From: Vibrio proteolyticus NBRC 13287
Lineage (GTDB): Bacteria; Pseudomonadota; Gammaproteobacteria; Enterobacterales; Vibrionaceae
NCBI RefSeq assembly: GCF_000467125.1
Contig: NZ_BATJ01000001.1
Coordinates: 310,001-374,000 of the forward strand
Direction of reading: 5' to 3'
Length of the DNA stretch: 64,000 bases
Part shown: positions 54,997-63,507 of the stretch, piece after piece
Numbering within the stretch: the first letter of the stretch is position 1
How the letters are laid out: each line of letters starts with the position of its first letter
Notes under the pieces: generated by a model
Told to the model about the DNA's origin: nothing
What the model saw: the letters and a program-made list of their open reading frames with translations, nothing else
Databases searched by the model: none
Made by a program: the position numbers and the translations under genes

Positions 54997-55950
54997 TTAA
55001 GCGGCAACACTGCGACGGATACATGCTGCAACCTGATCAAGGCATCTCACAGCCGATGGACTGACAGCCGCCAATTGATGAAAGCCATGTATAACGCCTA
55101 AATATCGTTCGCAACTCGCGCTCACGCCACTTTCCAGCAAACGCTTGTAGAGAGTTTCCCCTTCATCACGCAGTGGATCAAACTCAGCCGTCACAATATG
55201 CGTTGGCGGCAAACCTGCATAATCATTACGCTCAAGCGGATACAGTTCAGAGTAACCATCAACAGCCTCACAACCTTGAATGTATTGTTGAAAGCCTGAC
55301 AACAGCATTTGAGCAGTAATAATATAGTCCTGACCATTGTCCGTATAACTTTGACTCTGTCCTTTAGGATCAAGCATGGGATACAACAGTACCTGCATCA
55401 AAGGGAGACTGGCGTGACTGTTTTTTAGCCTCAGGGAGGTCACCAAAGCCAGGTGCCCACCAGCACTGTCACCTACAAAGACCATTTTAGTCGTGTCAGC
55501 ACCCAATCGACGTCCTTGAGATTGAATGGCCAGTACGCCACGGTAAACATCATCATGTGCCGCAGGATACGGATGCTCTGGTGCCAAACGATAACGGATA
55601 CATATCACCAGCGTATTGGTTTGTCTGGCCAAATAACGAAGTTGCTGAGCATGGGTATCGGAACCGCCACTCACAAAACAGCCTCCATGAAAATAAACAG
55701 TTACTGGCAGTGAGGCATCAGCACTCGGCCGAAAGACTTTAACCGTAATGCCATCCAGCGTTTCTTCAAACTCCTCAAGCATTACTGGCCCTGCTCCTGC
55801 CAAGTTCACTGTCGACAAATAACCGACTCTGCGCTCTTCAACCGTCAACTTGGAAGCACATGGCCGCCCCGCTTGAATAAAACCATCCACCAACTCACGG
55901 ATACCCGGCTCTAAATGCTTTAACACGTTACTTTTCCCAACTGTTTTCAA
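54997..55950 (-). CDS. Alpha/beta hydrolase of the hormone-sensitive-lipase family
   Basis: 317 residues. Oxyanion-hole motif YFHGGCFVSGG (HGG at 88-90), nucleophile elbow VGDSAGGH with Ser 162, acid in TAEFDPLRDEG and catalytic His in VIHGFHQ: the complete HSL/family IV esterase set. No signal peptide. Substrates are typically short acyl esters. Its 3' end was duplicated when the island at 46.4-54.8 kb was inserted, and a decayed copy of that end lies at 46308-46407. Confidence 0.92.
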   Translation of the reverse strand: MKTVGKSNVLKHLEPGIRELVDGFIQAGRPCASKLTVEERRVGYLSTVNLAGAGPVMLEEFEETLDGITVKVFRPSADASLPVTVYFHGGCFVSGGSDTHAQQLRYLARQTNTLVICIRYRLAPEHPYPAAHDDVYRGVLAIQSQGRRLGADTTKMVFVGDSAGGHLALVTSLRLKNSHASLPLMQVLLYPMLDPKGQSQSYTDNGQDYIITAQMLLSGFQQYIQGCEAVDGYSELYPLERNDYAGLPPTHIVTAEFDPLRDEGETLYKRLLESGVSASCERYLGVIHGFHQLAAVSPSAVRCLDQVAACIRRSVAA

Positions 55951-55969
55951 ATCTCATAGTATAAAAACA

Positions 55970-56007
55970 AAAAATAAACCTGTATATAAATACAGGTTTA
56001 TTTTTTT
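55970..56007 (-). terminator. Intrinsic terminator of the CYTH gene
   Basis: TAAACCTGTA (55975-55984) pairs with TACAGGTTTA (55991-56000) around TATAAA, with A/T tracts on both sides allowing action in both directions. Confidence 0.82.
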
Positions 56008-56040
56008 GAGAAACACTAACCACTTGAGTATTCTATTAAA

Positions 56041-56595
56041 TCATTCTCCGTTCTGCCTAGTCACCAGTTGTCGATAAGAACGAAACTCACGCTCCTCATC
56101 GGTTAAACCAAACTGAGCAGCCAGAGACTGCAGTTCTGTTTTGTAATGCTCCAATGCACCTTCATCGTCGGTCATAATGGCAAACTCAGCAAAATCACCG
56201 ATACCTTGCAGATGATCCAGAGTAAGGTGGTATTCACCGACAAAGTACACACTTCGGATTTTGCTCATGGTCATTACCGCTTGATAGCCAAGGTTTTTCA
56301 ACATGCTTCTGGCACTGACCGCATCGGTAATATTTGTGGCTTCGCAGCGGTCCGGGCCTGGTCCTTTGACAATCCATAGTTTGATCCCTGAAGGCGCCAA
56401 CTCCCGAATACACAAACTCTTATCTTGCTTAAATAAGTGTTTATCTGGCGTGTCAAAGTACACATCCGACTCGGTATTGTTCTCAAACATAACTTGATGC
56501 TCCAAAGCATGCAAAACATCCAGAAATGCGTGCTTAGAGGCTACCCGGTACTTAAATTCGACTTCAAAACGTCCTTTAAAGTGGTCATTGCTCAC
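56041..56595 (-). CDS. cyaB: CYTH-domain protein, class IV adenylate cyclase-like (CyaB)
   Basis: 184 residues. The N-terminal signature ExExK is RFEVEFKYR (Glu 11, Glu 13, Lys 15). Further basic and acidic tunnel residues occur in LCIRELAPSGIKLWIVKGPG and FAEFAIMTDDEG. CyaB/CYTH enzymes form an eight-stranded tunnel acting on nucleoside triphosphates or triphosphate; class IV adenylate cyclases (Aeromonas, Yersinia) have this size. Activity could be cAMP synthesis or another triphosphate hydrolysis. The ohrR gene lies upstream on the same strand with a 21-nt gap, so co-transcription is likely. Confidence 0.88.
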   Translation of the reverse strand: MSNDHFKGRFEVEFKYRVASKHAFLDVLHALEHQVMFENNTESDVYFDTPDKHLFKQDKSLCIRELAPSGIKLWIVKGPGPDRCEATNITDAVSARSMLKNLGYQAVMTMSKIRSVYFVGEYHLTLDHLQGIGDFAEFAIMTDDEGALEHYKTELQSLAAQFGLTDEEREFRSYRQLVTRQNGE

Positions 56596-56616
56596 ACTGT
56601 TCTCCTGCTTACAACG

Positions 56617-57081
56617 TCATTCTGTACTGAGCTTACCGAGCACTTTCTCGCATAGCTGCTTGAGTGTGTTCAGTTCATCGAGATCGAGATCAAAACGGCA
56701 CAACATCGCTCCCGGTACTGCCTTGGCGGCTTGTTGCAGCGACATCCCTTGCTGAGTCAGTGTCAGCACTCTCACCCGCTCGTCTTGCTCACTGCGCTTG
56801 CGCTCAACCAGTCCTTTTGTTTCAAGGCGTTTCAATAATGGTGTCAACGTCCCGGAATCCAGATACAGCTTCGAACCCAACTCTTTGACACTGATACCAT
56901 CGCTTTGCCATAGCACCATCATGACCAGATATTGTGAGTACGTCAGATCCAGTTTGTCCAATAGCGGCCGATAGGCACGAATAACAGCATTCGCCGCGCT
57001 GTAAAGTGGAAAGCAAACCTGATTTTCCAACAGTAGCATTTCTTCTTCCGACACAGCGGTTGTCGTTTTGCAGTGAACCAT
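56617..57081 (-). CDS. ohrR: Organic-hydroperoxide-sensing MarR-type repressor OhrR
   Basis: 154 residues from ATG 57081 (GGAGGGG upstream). Redox-sensing Cys 23 in LENQVCFPLYSAANAVIRAY, equivalent to Cys 22 of characterised OhrR; winged helix with VKELGSKLYLDSGTLTPLLKRLE and the beta-wing RKRSEQDERVRVLTL. Oxidation of the Cys by organic peroxides releases the DNA and derepresses ohr. Divergent from ohr across two palindromes. Confidence 0.93.
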   Translation of the reverse strand: MVHCKTTTAVSEEEMLLLENQVCFPLYSAANAVIRAYRPLLDKLDLTYSQYLVMMVLWQSDGISVKELGSKLYLDSGTLTPLLKRLETKGLVERKRSEQDERVRVLTLTQQGMSLQQAAKAVPGAMLCRFDLDLDELNTLKQLCEKVLGKLSTE

Positions 57082-57101
57082 TGACGCCCCTCCCAAAATA
57101 A

Positions 57102-57113
57102 ATTGTGCACAAT
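57102..57113. promoter_or_regulatory. Candidate OhrR operator near ohrR
   Basis: Perfect 12-bp palindrome ATTGTGCACAAT, 21 nt upstream of the ohrR start, in a position to block its own promoter. Confidence 0.6.
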
Positions 57114-57159
57114 ATACTTGCATTCCAATCATTTTTCGATTTAATATTGCAAGAAATTA

Positions 57160-57173
57160 GATTGCGCGCAATC
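57160..57173. promoter_or_regulatory. Candidate OhrR operator near ohr
   Basis: Perfect 14-bp palindrome GATTGCGCGCAATC, 20 nt before the ohr start. The two palindromes share the ATTG...CAAT frame and are 58 nt apart, consistent with two OhrR-dimer sites controlling divergent genes. Confidence 0.65.
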
Positions 57174-57192
57174 AAAAACCAAGGAGAATATG

Positions 57193-57615
57193 ATGACAAC
57201 ACTTTACACAACAAAAGCAACAGCTCTGGCCGGACGCAATGGCCAAGTCGCGACTGATGATGGTCTACTGGATGTCGCACTGGCTTATCCAAAAGAAATG
57301 GGTGGCAATGGTACAGCAACAAACCCGGAACAACTCTTTGCAGCTGGCTACGCAGCGTGTTTTTCCAACGCGGTCCTGCATGTCGCACGTGAAGCAAAAG
57401 TGACTATAAAAGAAGCACCGGTAACCGCTGAAGTGGGTATCGGGCCGAATAACACTGGCGGTTTTGCTCTGACGGTCAGCTTAGCGGCCACTTTGGATCT
57501 ACCTCAAGAACAAGCACTGACACTGGTTCGCACAGCTCACCAGGTTTGCCCATACTCTAACGCGACACGCGGTAATATTGATGTGGCCGTCACCGTAAAC
57601 GGTGAAAGTATTTAA
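57193..57615 (+). CDS. ohr: Organic hydroperoxide resistance protein Ohr
   Basis: 140 residues from ATG 57193; an ATG one codon earlier is only 3 nt from AAGGAG, so the second is preferred. OsmC/Ohr fold with the two catalytic cysteines, Cys 56 (AGYAACFSNA) and Cys 119 (HQVCPYSNATRG), and the Arg of GRNG near residue 15. Thiol peroxidase that reduces organic and lipid hydroperoxides in the cytoplasm, using lipoylated proteins as reductant in studied species. Confidence 0.95.
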   Translation: MTTLYTTKATALAGRNGQVATDDGLLDVALAYPKEMGGNGTATNPEQLFAAGYAACFSNAVLHVAREAKVTIKEAPVTAEVGIGPNNTGGFALTVSLAATLDLPQEQALTLVRTAHQVCPYSNATRGNIDVAVTVNGESI

Positions 57616-57703
57616 AGTTTAAAGGGCGTCGTTGGTACTGCTTGTGACGGTGACCGAGCTCAACAAACACCGGACAGCATAACCACGTCTCGCCTGTCAT
57701 TGA

Positions 57704-57737
57704 AAAGCGGCTGGTGCAAAACACCAGCCGATTTTTT
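57704..57737. terminator. Bidirectional terminator between ohr and the molybdoenzyme gene
   Basis: CGGCTGGTG (57708-57716) pairs with CACCAGCCG (57722-57730), with AAAA before and ATTTTTT after. Confidence 0.9.
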
Positions 57738-57744
57738 ACTCAGG

Positions 57745-60063
57745 TTATGCCGTGGTCAACGGCTCTGGCTTGGAGGATTTTTCCAACTTAATGGCAATAA
57801 ATTTTGAGGTCGGCGTGTACGTTTTGTCGCCATAGCTGTCGAGTGGAACCAGAGGGTTGGTTTCAGGATAATACGCGGCAGCCTGGCCTTGCGGAATATC
57901 GTAGGCGACCAGCGTGAACCCGGCCACACGACGCTCTTTTCCATCTTCCCACAATGACACCATGTCCACTTTGTCGCCCGGCTCAAAACCCAGCTTGCGA
58001 ATATCCGCTTCATTGATGAATACCACTTCACGCATCCCAAACACACCGCGATAGCGGTCATTTAAGCCGTAAAGCGTGGTGTTGTACTGATCATGGGAAC
58101 GCATGGTTTGCAAGATTAAATCCGGCGTATGCCCTTGATCCAATACCGCTTGATTCACCAACCGCTCAGGTAATTCGCTCGACGAAAATTGCGCCAGACC
58201 GGTTTCTGTATTCCAGCTACGCTCTGCCGCCGCATTCCCCAAATGGAAACCGCCAGGCTGAGTGAGCTTTTGGTTGAAATCACTGAACCCAGGGATGGTT
58301 TCTTCAATCAGATCGCGAATCCGCCCATAGTCGGCGATTACCCAGTCCCAGTCGATCGGATGATGACCTAAAGTCGCTTTTGCGATCCCGGCAATGATCG
58401 CCGGTTCCGAGCGAAGTGTCTGAGCTCGCGGCTTCAACTGACCATAGGAGATGTGCACCATACTAAAAGTATCTTCGACTGTGACACCCTGAGGCCCGCT
58501 CGCTTGCATATCGATTTCAGTACGCCCCAAACAAGGTAAAATCAGTGCGTCCCGGCCTGTCACCAGGTGGGAACGGTTTAGTTTGGTGGCAATATGCACG
58601 GTCAGATCACAATTGCGCATCGCAGCGTGCGTTCTAGGGGTATCCGGTGTCGCCTGAGCAAAGTTCCCCCCCAGACCAATAAACACTTTCGCACGCTGTT
58701 CTTCCATCGCTTTGATGGCCTGAACAGTGTTGTGTCCGTGTTCACGTGGCACCTGAAATTTAAAGCGGCGCTCAATGTTATCAAGCAATGCCTGAGGCGG
58801 CTTTTCATCAATTCCCATTGTCCGGTCACCTTGCACGTTGCTGTGCCCGCGAACCGGAGACAATCCTGCCCCGGGTTTACCAACATTACCTCGCAGCAGT
58901 TGCAGGTTGACCACCTCTTTGATGGTGGGAACCGAATGGCGATGTTGTGTCAGCCCCATTGCCCAGCACATCACAACGCGCTCTGCACGACGATACATGC
59001 TGGCCGCCAGCTCAATCTCGGCCAGACTGAGTCCGGACTGTTCGGTAATGTGCGTCCAACTGGTGGCGTCCACTTGCGCCAGATAGTCATCCAGCCCCGT
59101 AGTGTGCTCGCGAATAAATTCATGATCGAAAACGGGTTTGGTGCCGTTCGCCTGCGCTTCGCGCTCCCACTGCAACAGGAACTTCGCCATACCGCGCAAG
59201 ACAGCCATGTCCCCGCCCAGCGCCGGGCGGAAATAAGCGGTGTTGGTCGGCTCAGAGCCGTTACTCAACATCTCTATTGGATGTTGAGGGTTTTGAAACC
59301 GCTCTAGACCACGTTCTTTCAGCGGGTTGAAACAGATCACCTGAGCACCACGTTTTACAGCTTCGCGCAAAGGCTCCAGCATGCGTGGGTGGTTGGTTCC
59401 GGGGTTTTGGCCGATAACAAATATAGCATCCGCTTGCTTTAAGTCTTCAAACACAACGGTGCCTTTGCCGACCCCTACGGTATCTTTCATACCAATACCA
59501 CTGGCTTCGTGACACATGTTGGAACAATCAGGAAAGTTATTAGTGCCAAACGCGCGCACAAACAGTTGGTATAGAAATGCTGCTTCATTACTTGCACGAC
59601 CCGAGGTATAAAATTCTGCCTGATCCGGCGACTCCAGTGCATTGAGGTGTTGGGCGATCAGTGCAAAAGCATCATCCCAGGAAACGGGGTCGTAGTGATC
59701 GGTTTGCGCGTTATAACGCATTGGATGGGTCAATCGTCCCTGGTATTCCAGCCAGTAATCGGTTTGAGTCGACAGTGACGATACACTGTGACTGGCAAAG
59801 AAATCCGGGTCAACGAGACGGTTAGTCGCTTCCCAGTTGACGGCTTTAGCGCCATTTTCACAGAAAGTGACTTTACCACCATGGGGATCTTCTCCCCAGG
59901 CACAACCAGGGCAGTCAAACCCGCCATTCTGGTTGGTCTTTAGCATAGTGCGGATATTTTTTACCGCATTTTCACTGCCCAGCCAGCTCTTGGTGACCGC
60001 TTTCAGCGCCCCCCAGCCCCCTGCCGGACCATTGTATTGTTTGATTTGTTCTTTTTGACTCAC
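57745..60063 (-). CDS. FdhF/YdeP-family molybdopterin oxidoreductase
   Basis: 772 residues, matching E. coli YdeP (759). N-terminal FDCPGCAW with Cys 51, Cys 54 and Cys 68 (VTFCENG). The molybdenum-ligand region reads PDCSNMCHEASGIG, in which Cys 184 takes the place of the selenocysteine of FdhF. Molybdopterin-binding segments follow (IGQNPGTNHPRMLEPL; VRGHSNVQGDRTMGID), and a C-terminal cofactor-binding domain with RSHDQYNTTLYG. YdeP has been linked to acid resistance in E. coli; its substrate is not established. FdhD, needed to sulfurate such cofactors, is encoded at 62.6 kb. Confidence 0.93.
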   Translation of the reverse strand: MSQKEQIKQYNGPAGGWGALKAVTKSWLGSENAVKNIRTMLKTNQNGGFDCPGCAWGEDPHGGKVTFCENGAKAVNWEATNRLVDPDFFASHSVSSLSTQTDYWLEYQGRLTHPMRYNAQTDHYDPVSWDDAFALIAQHLNALESPDQAEFYTSGRASNEAAFLYQLFVRAFGTNNFPDCSNMCHEASGIGMKDTVGVGKGTVVFEDLKQADAIFVIGQNPGTNHPRMLEPLREAVKRGAQVICFNPLKERGLERFQNPQHPIEMLSNGSEPTNTAYFRPALGGDMAVLRGMAKFLLQWEREAQANGTKPVFDHEFIREHTTGLDDYLAQVDATSWTHITEQSGLSLAEIELAASMYRRAERVVMCWAMGLTQHRHSVPTIKEVVNLQLLRGNVGKPGAGLSPVRGHSNVQGDRTMGIDEKPPQALLDNIERRFKFQVPREHGHNTVQAIKAMEEQRAKVFIGLGGNFAQATPDTPRTHAAMRNCDLTVHIATKLNRSHLVTGRDALILPCLGRTEIDMQASGPQGVTVEDTFSMVHISYGQLKPRAQTLRSEPAIIAGIAKATLGHHPIDWDWVIADYGRIRDLIEETIPGFSDFNQKLTQPGGFHLGNAAAERSWNTETGLAQFSSSELPERLVNQAVLDQGHTPDLILQTMRSHDQYNTTLYGLNDRYRGVFGMREVVFINEADIRKLGFEPGDKVDMVSLWEDGKERRVAGFTLVAYDIPQGQAAAYYPETNPLVPLDSYGDKTYTPTSKFIAIKLEKSSKPEPLTTA

Positions 60064-60237
60064 GACTTTACTCCTCTGCCAGGAACAACAGCAAACAGGA
60101 GTAACCGTGATAACCCACGCGTTATTCAGGAATATAACGTCAGCGAAAACGGAGGTGCTTTATAGTGTCAGAACTGAGTCCTGCTTACTGTCGGAGATGT
60201 TTTGCAACAAACGGAATGGGAAAGGATGCATATTGCT

Positions 60238-60251
60238 TTGATCTCAATCAA
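60238..60251. promoter_or_regulatory. FNR box upstream of the molybdoenzyme gene
   Basis: TTGATCTCAATCAA matches the FNR consensus TTGAT-N4-ATCAA at all ten specified bases. It lies 175 nt before the molybdoenzyme start, so it implies a leader of about 130 nt if it acts from -41.5. Confidence 0.6.
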
Positions 60252-60576
60252 AGATTATTCATTTAAGCACACAACGTCCAATTGATAATACTGAACATGT
60301 GATTGACCTTGTCTATCAACAGAGGGTAACGCACGAAATAATGGACGCGCCCAGCCATGTTACTGCTGGCGATACTGTTAGACAAGCCCCCGTGTGAAGC
60401 GGGTTTTGCGCCAAACCACTCCTTCATAGATATCGCTTATTACCTTCAAAGGAAAATCGTCGGATTTTTCCTCTCGCTCTCCATCAGCCCTCTTCAGCAA
60501 AGGTTTAACTTGATAGATGTTATCTATTACCACATAGACAGTTTGTATTTGACCTCCTCAGAGAACAGGCGCAGTA

Positions 60577-60590
60577 TTGATTCAGATCAA
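60577..60590. promoter_or_regulatory. FNR box upstream of the bestrophin gene
   Basis: TTGATTCAGATCAA, again a full match to TTGAT-N4-ATCAA, 107 nt before the bestrophin start. CRP could also bind weakly, but the FNR match is better. Confidence 0.6.
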
Positions 60591-60697
60591 GTTTATATGC
60601 ATTTTTCCTCTTGACTGACTCGCAGTGTGACGGACATCAACAAGGCCCTGCAACTAGCAAGAACAGAACTCAATAGCAAGACCAGGCAAGTAACACC

Positions 60698-61597
60698 ATG
60701 ATTGTTCATCCTAAGCCCGACATTTTCGATATTTTGTTGTCATTGAAGGGCTCTATCGCCAGAAGAATTGCTCTGCGCAGCGTAATGGTGACGGCACTGG
60801 CTTCACTGATCGTGATGGTGGAAAGTCTTTACCCTCACTGGTTTACCAAAGTGAACGCCACTCCATTTACCTTGTTGGGTATTTCGCTATCGATTTTTAT
60901 GAGCTTTCGTAACAACGCCTGCTACTCACGTTGGTGGGAAGGCCGCAAAGCATGGGGACAAGTCATCACGGAATGTCGCACGTTCGCGCGCAACAGTGTC
61001 GCCATTCCGGAAAAATGTCTGCGAGCGAAATTGCTGTATGAGTTATGTGGTTACACCCATGCCGTAAACGCCAGATTGCGTGACGAAAATGAATGGCAAG
61101 CTGCGCAGCCCTGGTTAGTCAAACCGGCTGCGGTTTATGGGGTGCACGTAAGTGAAGGCATTTTGCGCAGTATCAGCAAAGACTGCTCCGAGCTGGCCTT
61201 ATCCGGCTCATTGAATGAATGGCGCCATACGTTGCTGGCACAGCAGCTACAGAAATTGTCGGAAGCTCAGGCTACTTGCGAGCGCATCAAAAGCACACCA
61301 TTGCCATTTCCGTACACCTTACTGTTGCACCGTACCATCTATATTTTCTGCGCTTTATTGCCTTTCGCAATGGCCGGCTCGCTTGGATGGTTGGCACCGC
61401 TTTTCACCACGATTGTTGCATATACCTTTTTTGGACTGGATGCAATTGGTGATGAACTGGAAGACCCGTTCGGCCGGGATGAAAACGACCTGCCGACCGA
61501 CGCCATGGTCCGAATTATTGAGCGCGACATTTTGGATGCGTTAGGCGAAACCACATTGCCGCCAACACTGGAACCGGTGGATTACGTACTCAACTGA
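60698..61597 (+). CDS. Bestrophin/YneE-family membrane protein
   Basis: 299 residues. Contains the family segments ARRIALRSVMVTALASLIV, PFTLLGISLSIFMSFRNNACYSRWWEGRKAWG and the C-terminal TFFGLDAIGDELEDPFGRDENDLP. Bacterial bestrophin homologues form pentameric ion channels, Na+-selective in KpBest. The pore-lining region after RNN and the second hydrophobic pair (IFCALLPFAMAGSLGWLAPL) are visible. Preceded by an FNR box; the following LysR gene starts 43 nt after its stop. Confidence 0.9.
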   Translation: MIVHPKPDIFDILLSLKGSIARRIALRSVMVTALASLIVMVESLYPHWFTKVNATPFTLLGISLSIFMSFRNNACYSRWWEGRKAWGQVITECRTFARNSVAIPEKCLRAKLLYELCGYTHAVNARLRDENEWQAAQPWLVKPAAVYGVHVSEGILRSISKDCSELALSGSLNEWRHTLLAQQLQKLSEAQATCERIKSTPLPFPYTLLLHRTIYIFCALLPFAMAGSLGWLAPLFTTIVAYTFFGLDAIGDELEDPFGRDENDLPTDAMVRIIERDILDALGETTLPPTLEPVDYVLN

Positions 61598-61640
61598 GTA
61601 CCCCGGCTCCCTGAACTGAACACTACAAAACAGGCCAAGT

Positions 61641-62531
61641 ATGGACATTAAACAGCTTAAGTATCTTATCGCACTGGATAAAACCCGGCATTTTGGCCAG
61701 GCTGCAGCGCTGTGTCACATCACTCAACCAACGCTTTCAATGCGGATTCGCAATCTGGAAGACGAGTTGGATCTTGAACTGGTCTCTCGAGGGCAAAGGT
61801 TTGAGGGTTTCACCGAAGCTGGTGAGCGTATTCTGGCCTGGGCAAAAACGGTGTTAGCCGCACACGACGGCTTGCAAGCCGAGGCCGCGAATTGCAGAGG
61901 TCAATTGGTCGGGAGTCTGCGCCTGGGTATGGTACCTCTTGCCAGCCAGAATCCTATGCAGTTGCTCAAACCGCTTGCACAAACTTATCCAGAGCTTCGC
62001 TTTCAGGTGACCTCCATGACGTCTGAGCAAATTATCGATCAACTCAACCGCAATCAACTCGACTTGGGCATCTGTTATCTTGATCAGATTGATACGGCTT
62101 ATTTTGACGTTATTGAGTTAAGCTCCACCAGCATGGGGGTGTTGTATGATACCCGTCACTTCGCATTCGATGATGCTGCCATGAGTTGGGGACACCTTGA
62201 TAGCATCCCTCTGGGGCTGCTTACCAAAGGAATGCATTACCGTCAGTCTATTGATCTCAATTTGGGCAGCCAGGGGATCACACCACAAACGGTGATTGAG
62301 AGTAACTCTACTTTTCATCTGATACAGGCCGTTAATGCGGGTGTCTGTTGTGCGATTATGCCTCTGAACTGCGGCCTGGAAGCCCTTAACGACAATCTGC
62401 GTATCATTCCGATTGAACAGGCGGTTGTCCATGCGCCGATAGGGTTGTTGAAGCGCAAAAAAGAGCCGCATTCGGCTCTGACGGATCAATGTTTTGACGA
62501 AGCGAAAACCATTTTCGCACCGGCTCTTTAA
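61641..62531 (+). CDS. LysR-family transcriptional regulator
   Basis: 296 residues. N-terminal winged HTH MDIKQLKYLIALDKTRHFGQ, then ALCHITQPTLSMRIRNLEDEL, followed by a normal effector-binding domain (LVGSLRLGMVPLASQNPMQLL and LGICYLDQI). Length normal. Placed between bestrophin and fdhD on the same strand with short gaps, so it may be part of their unit and could regulate fdhD or the YdeP-like enzyme. It has intact helix-turn-helix, unlike the broken LysR gene at 3.6 kb. Confidence 0.92.
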   Translation: MDIKQLKYLIALDKTRHFGQAAALCHITQPTLSMRIRNLEDELDLELVSRGQRFEGFTEAGERILAWAKTVLAAHDGLQAEAANCRGQLVGSLRLGMVPLASQNPMQLLKPLAQTYPELRFQVTSMTSEQIIDQLNRNQLDLGICYLDQIDTAYFDVIELSSTSMGVLYDTRHFAFDDAAMSWGHLDSIPLGLLTKGMHYRQSIDLNLGSQGITPQTVIESNSTFHLIQAVNAGVCCAIMPLNCGLEALNDNLRIIPIEQAVVHAPIGLLKRKKEPHSALTDQCFDEAKTIFAPAL

Positions 62532-62581
62532 TCATCCCCGGTTGTATCAATAAACCGGTCCTGCTGTAACAAGGTGATATC

Positions 62582-63412
62582 ATGAGATGTACTGCTCCTA
62601 GCCCACTCACTGGCAATGATATGAATGCTGCGCCAGCGCAACCGGAAAGCTTTAGCTATCGTGAGTTGACCGGAGATCGCCCGGTGATTGAAAATCGCCT
62701 GCCGAGCGAATCTGCTTTGTCAATCAGCTACAATGGCATCAATCAGGCGGTCATGATGGTCACCCCCGGCAATCTGGAAGACTTTATCCGTGGATTCACA
62801 CTCAGCACGGGCATCATTGAACATTTTCGTGAAGTGCATGATATTCGCATCCGCGCGCAGGGCGAGGCCTATTTTGCGGATGTCGATATCACCAACCGCG
62901 CCTTCTGGAATCTGAAAACCCAGCGTCGTCATCTGGCCGGAACCACAGGATGTGGTATCTGTGGTGTTGAAGCACTCGAACAAGCGTTGCCGGATCTCGA
63001 ACCACTTCAACCATCACTACCACCGAGCGAAAACCTCTTTGCTGGATTGAGAATGCGTATTCAGGAAGCTCAACTGGCTGCAAAACAGAGCGGCGCGCTG
63101 CACGCTGCTTTGTATGTCGACCCCATCGGTGAAATCGCGTTATGTCGTGAGGACATTGGCCGTCACAATGCTCTGGATAAGCTGATCGGCGCCATGGCCG
63201 ACCAACACTATGACCCACAACAGGGTTTTGTGGTGGTGACCAGTCGTTGCAGCCTGGAATTGATACACAAAGCTGTCCGGGCCAAAGTGGCGACTCTGGT
63301 CAGCCTCTCAGCGCCTACGGCATTAACCGTTCAGTGGGCCCGCCGTAACCACCTTAATCTGATCCACCTGCCGCAAAGCAATGTGCCTCGCCTATACAGC
63401 CCGGCACCCTAA
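62582..63412 (+). CDS. fdhD: Formate dehydrogenase accessory sulfurtransferase FdhD
   Basis: 276 residues; AAGGTG lies 5 nt upstream of the chosen ATG, and ATG 62621 is a weaker alternative. The sulfur-carrying Cys pair is in LAGTTGCGICGVEAL. Other conserved parts are VMMVTPGNLEDFIRGFTLS, EDIGRHNALDKLIG and VTSRCSLELIHKAV. FdhD moves sulfur from IscS to the molybdenum cofactor before insertion into FdhF-type enzymes. The YdeP-like enzyme at 57.7 kb is the closest client in the window. Confidence 0.95.
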   Translation: MRCTAPSPLTGNDMNAAPAQPESFSYRELTGDRPVIENRLPSESALSISYNGINQAVMMVTPGNLEDFIRGFTLSTGIIEHFREVHDIRIRAQGEAYFADVDITNRAFWNLKTQRRHLAGTTGCGICGVEALEQALPDLEPLQPSLPPSENLFAGLRMRIQEAQLAAKQSGALHAALYVDPIGEIALCREDIGRHNALDKLIGAMADQHYDPQQGFVVVTSRCSLELIHKAVRAKVATLVSLSAPTALTVQWARRNHLNLIHLPQSNVPRLYSPAP

Positions 63413-63507
63413 ACCCGTGACGCGTATTTTTGTGGCGGTATCGATGGTTCATCTGTCGGGGCTTTGGTAGTATCAAAGCTTCATTTGCCAACGGTAATCT
63501 ATCCCAC

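Larger units (their letters stand above)
54838..55026. repeat. Right copy of the ~200-bp direct duplication flanking the adhesin island
   Basis: Pairs with 46136-46337. Contains the gene remnant, the terminator and the 3' end of the intact hydrolase. The sharp left edge at 54838 coincides with the truncation of the 54682-54837 ORF. Confidence 0.85.
60064..60697. other. Divergent intergenic region between the molybdoenzyme and bestrophin genes
   Basis: About 630 nt. Two FNR-box matches lie near its two ends (60238-60251 and 60577-60590). An 85-codon open frame at 60357-60614 looks accidental. No structured RNA was recognised. Confidence 0.5.

Noticed and set aside
46136..55026. Island considered as a transposon or integron cassette
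   Set aside because: No transposase, integrase, attC-like site or terminal inverted repeats seen; flanks are ~200-bp homologous segments, not short target-site duplications.
60357..60614. 85-codon open frame in the molybdoenzyme/bestrophin intergenic region
   Set aside because: No ribosome site, no recognisable protein features, and an FNR box and probable promoter lie inside it.
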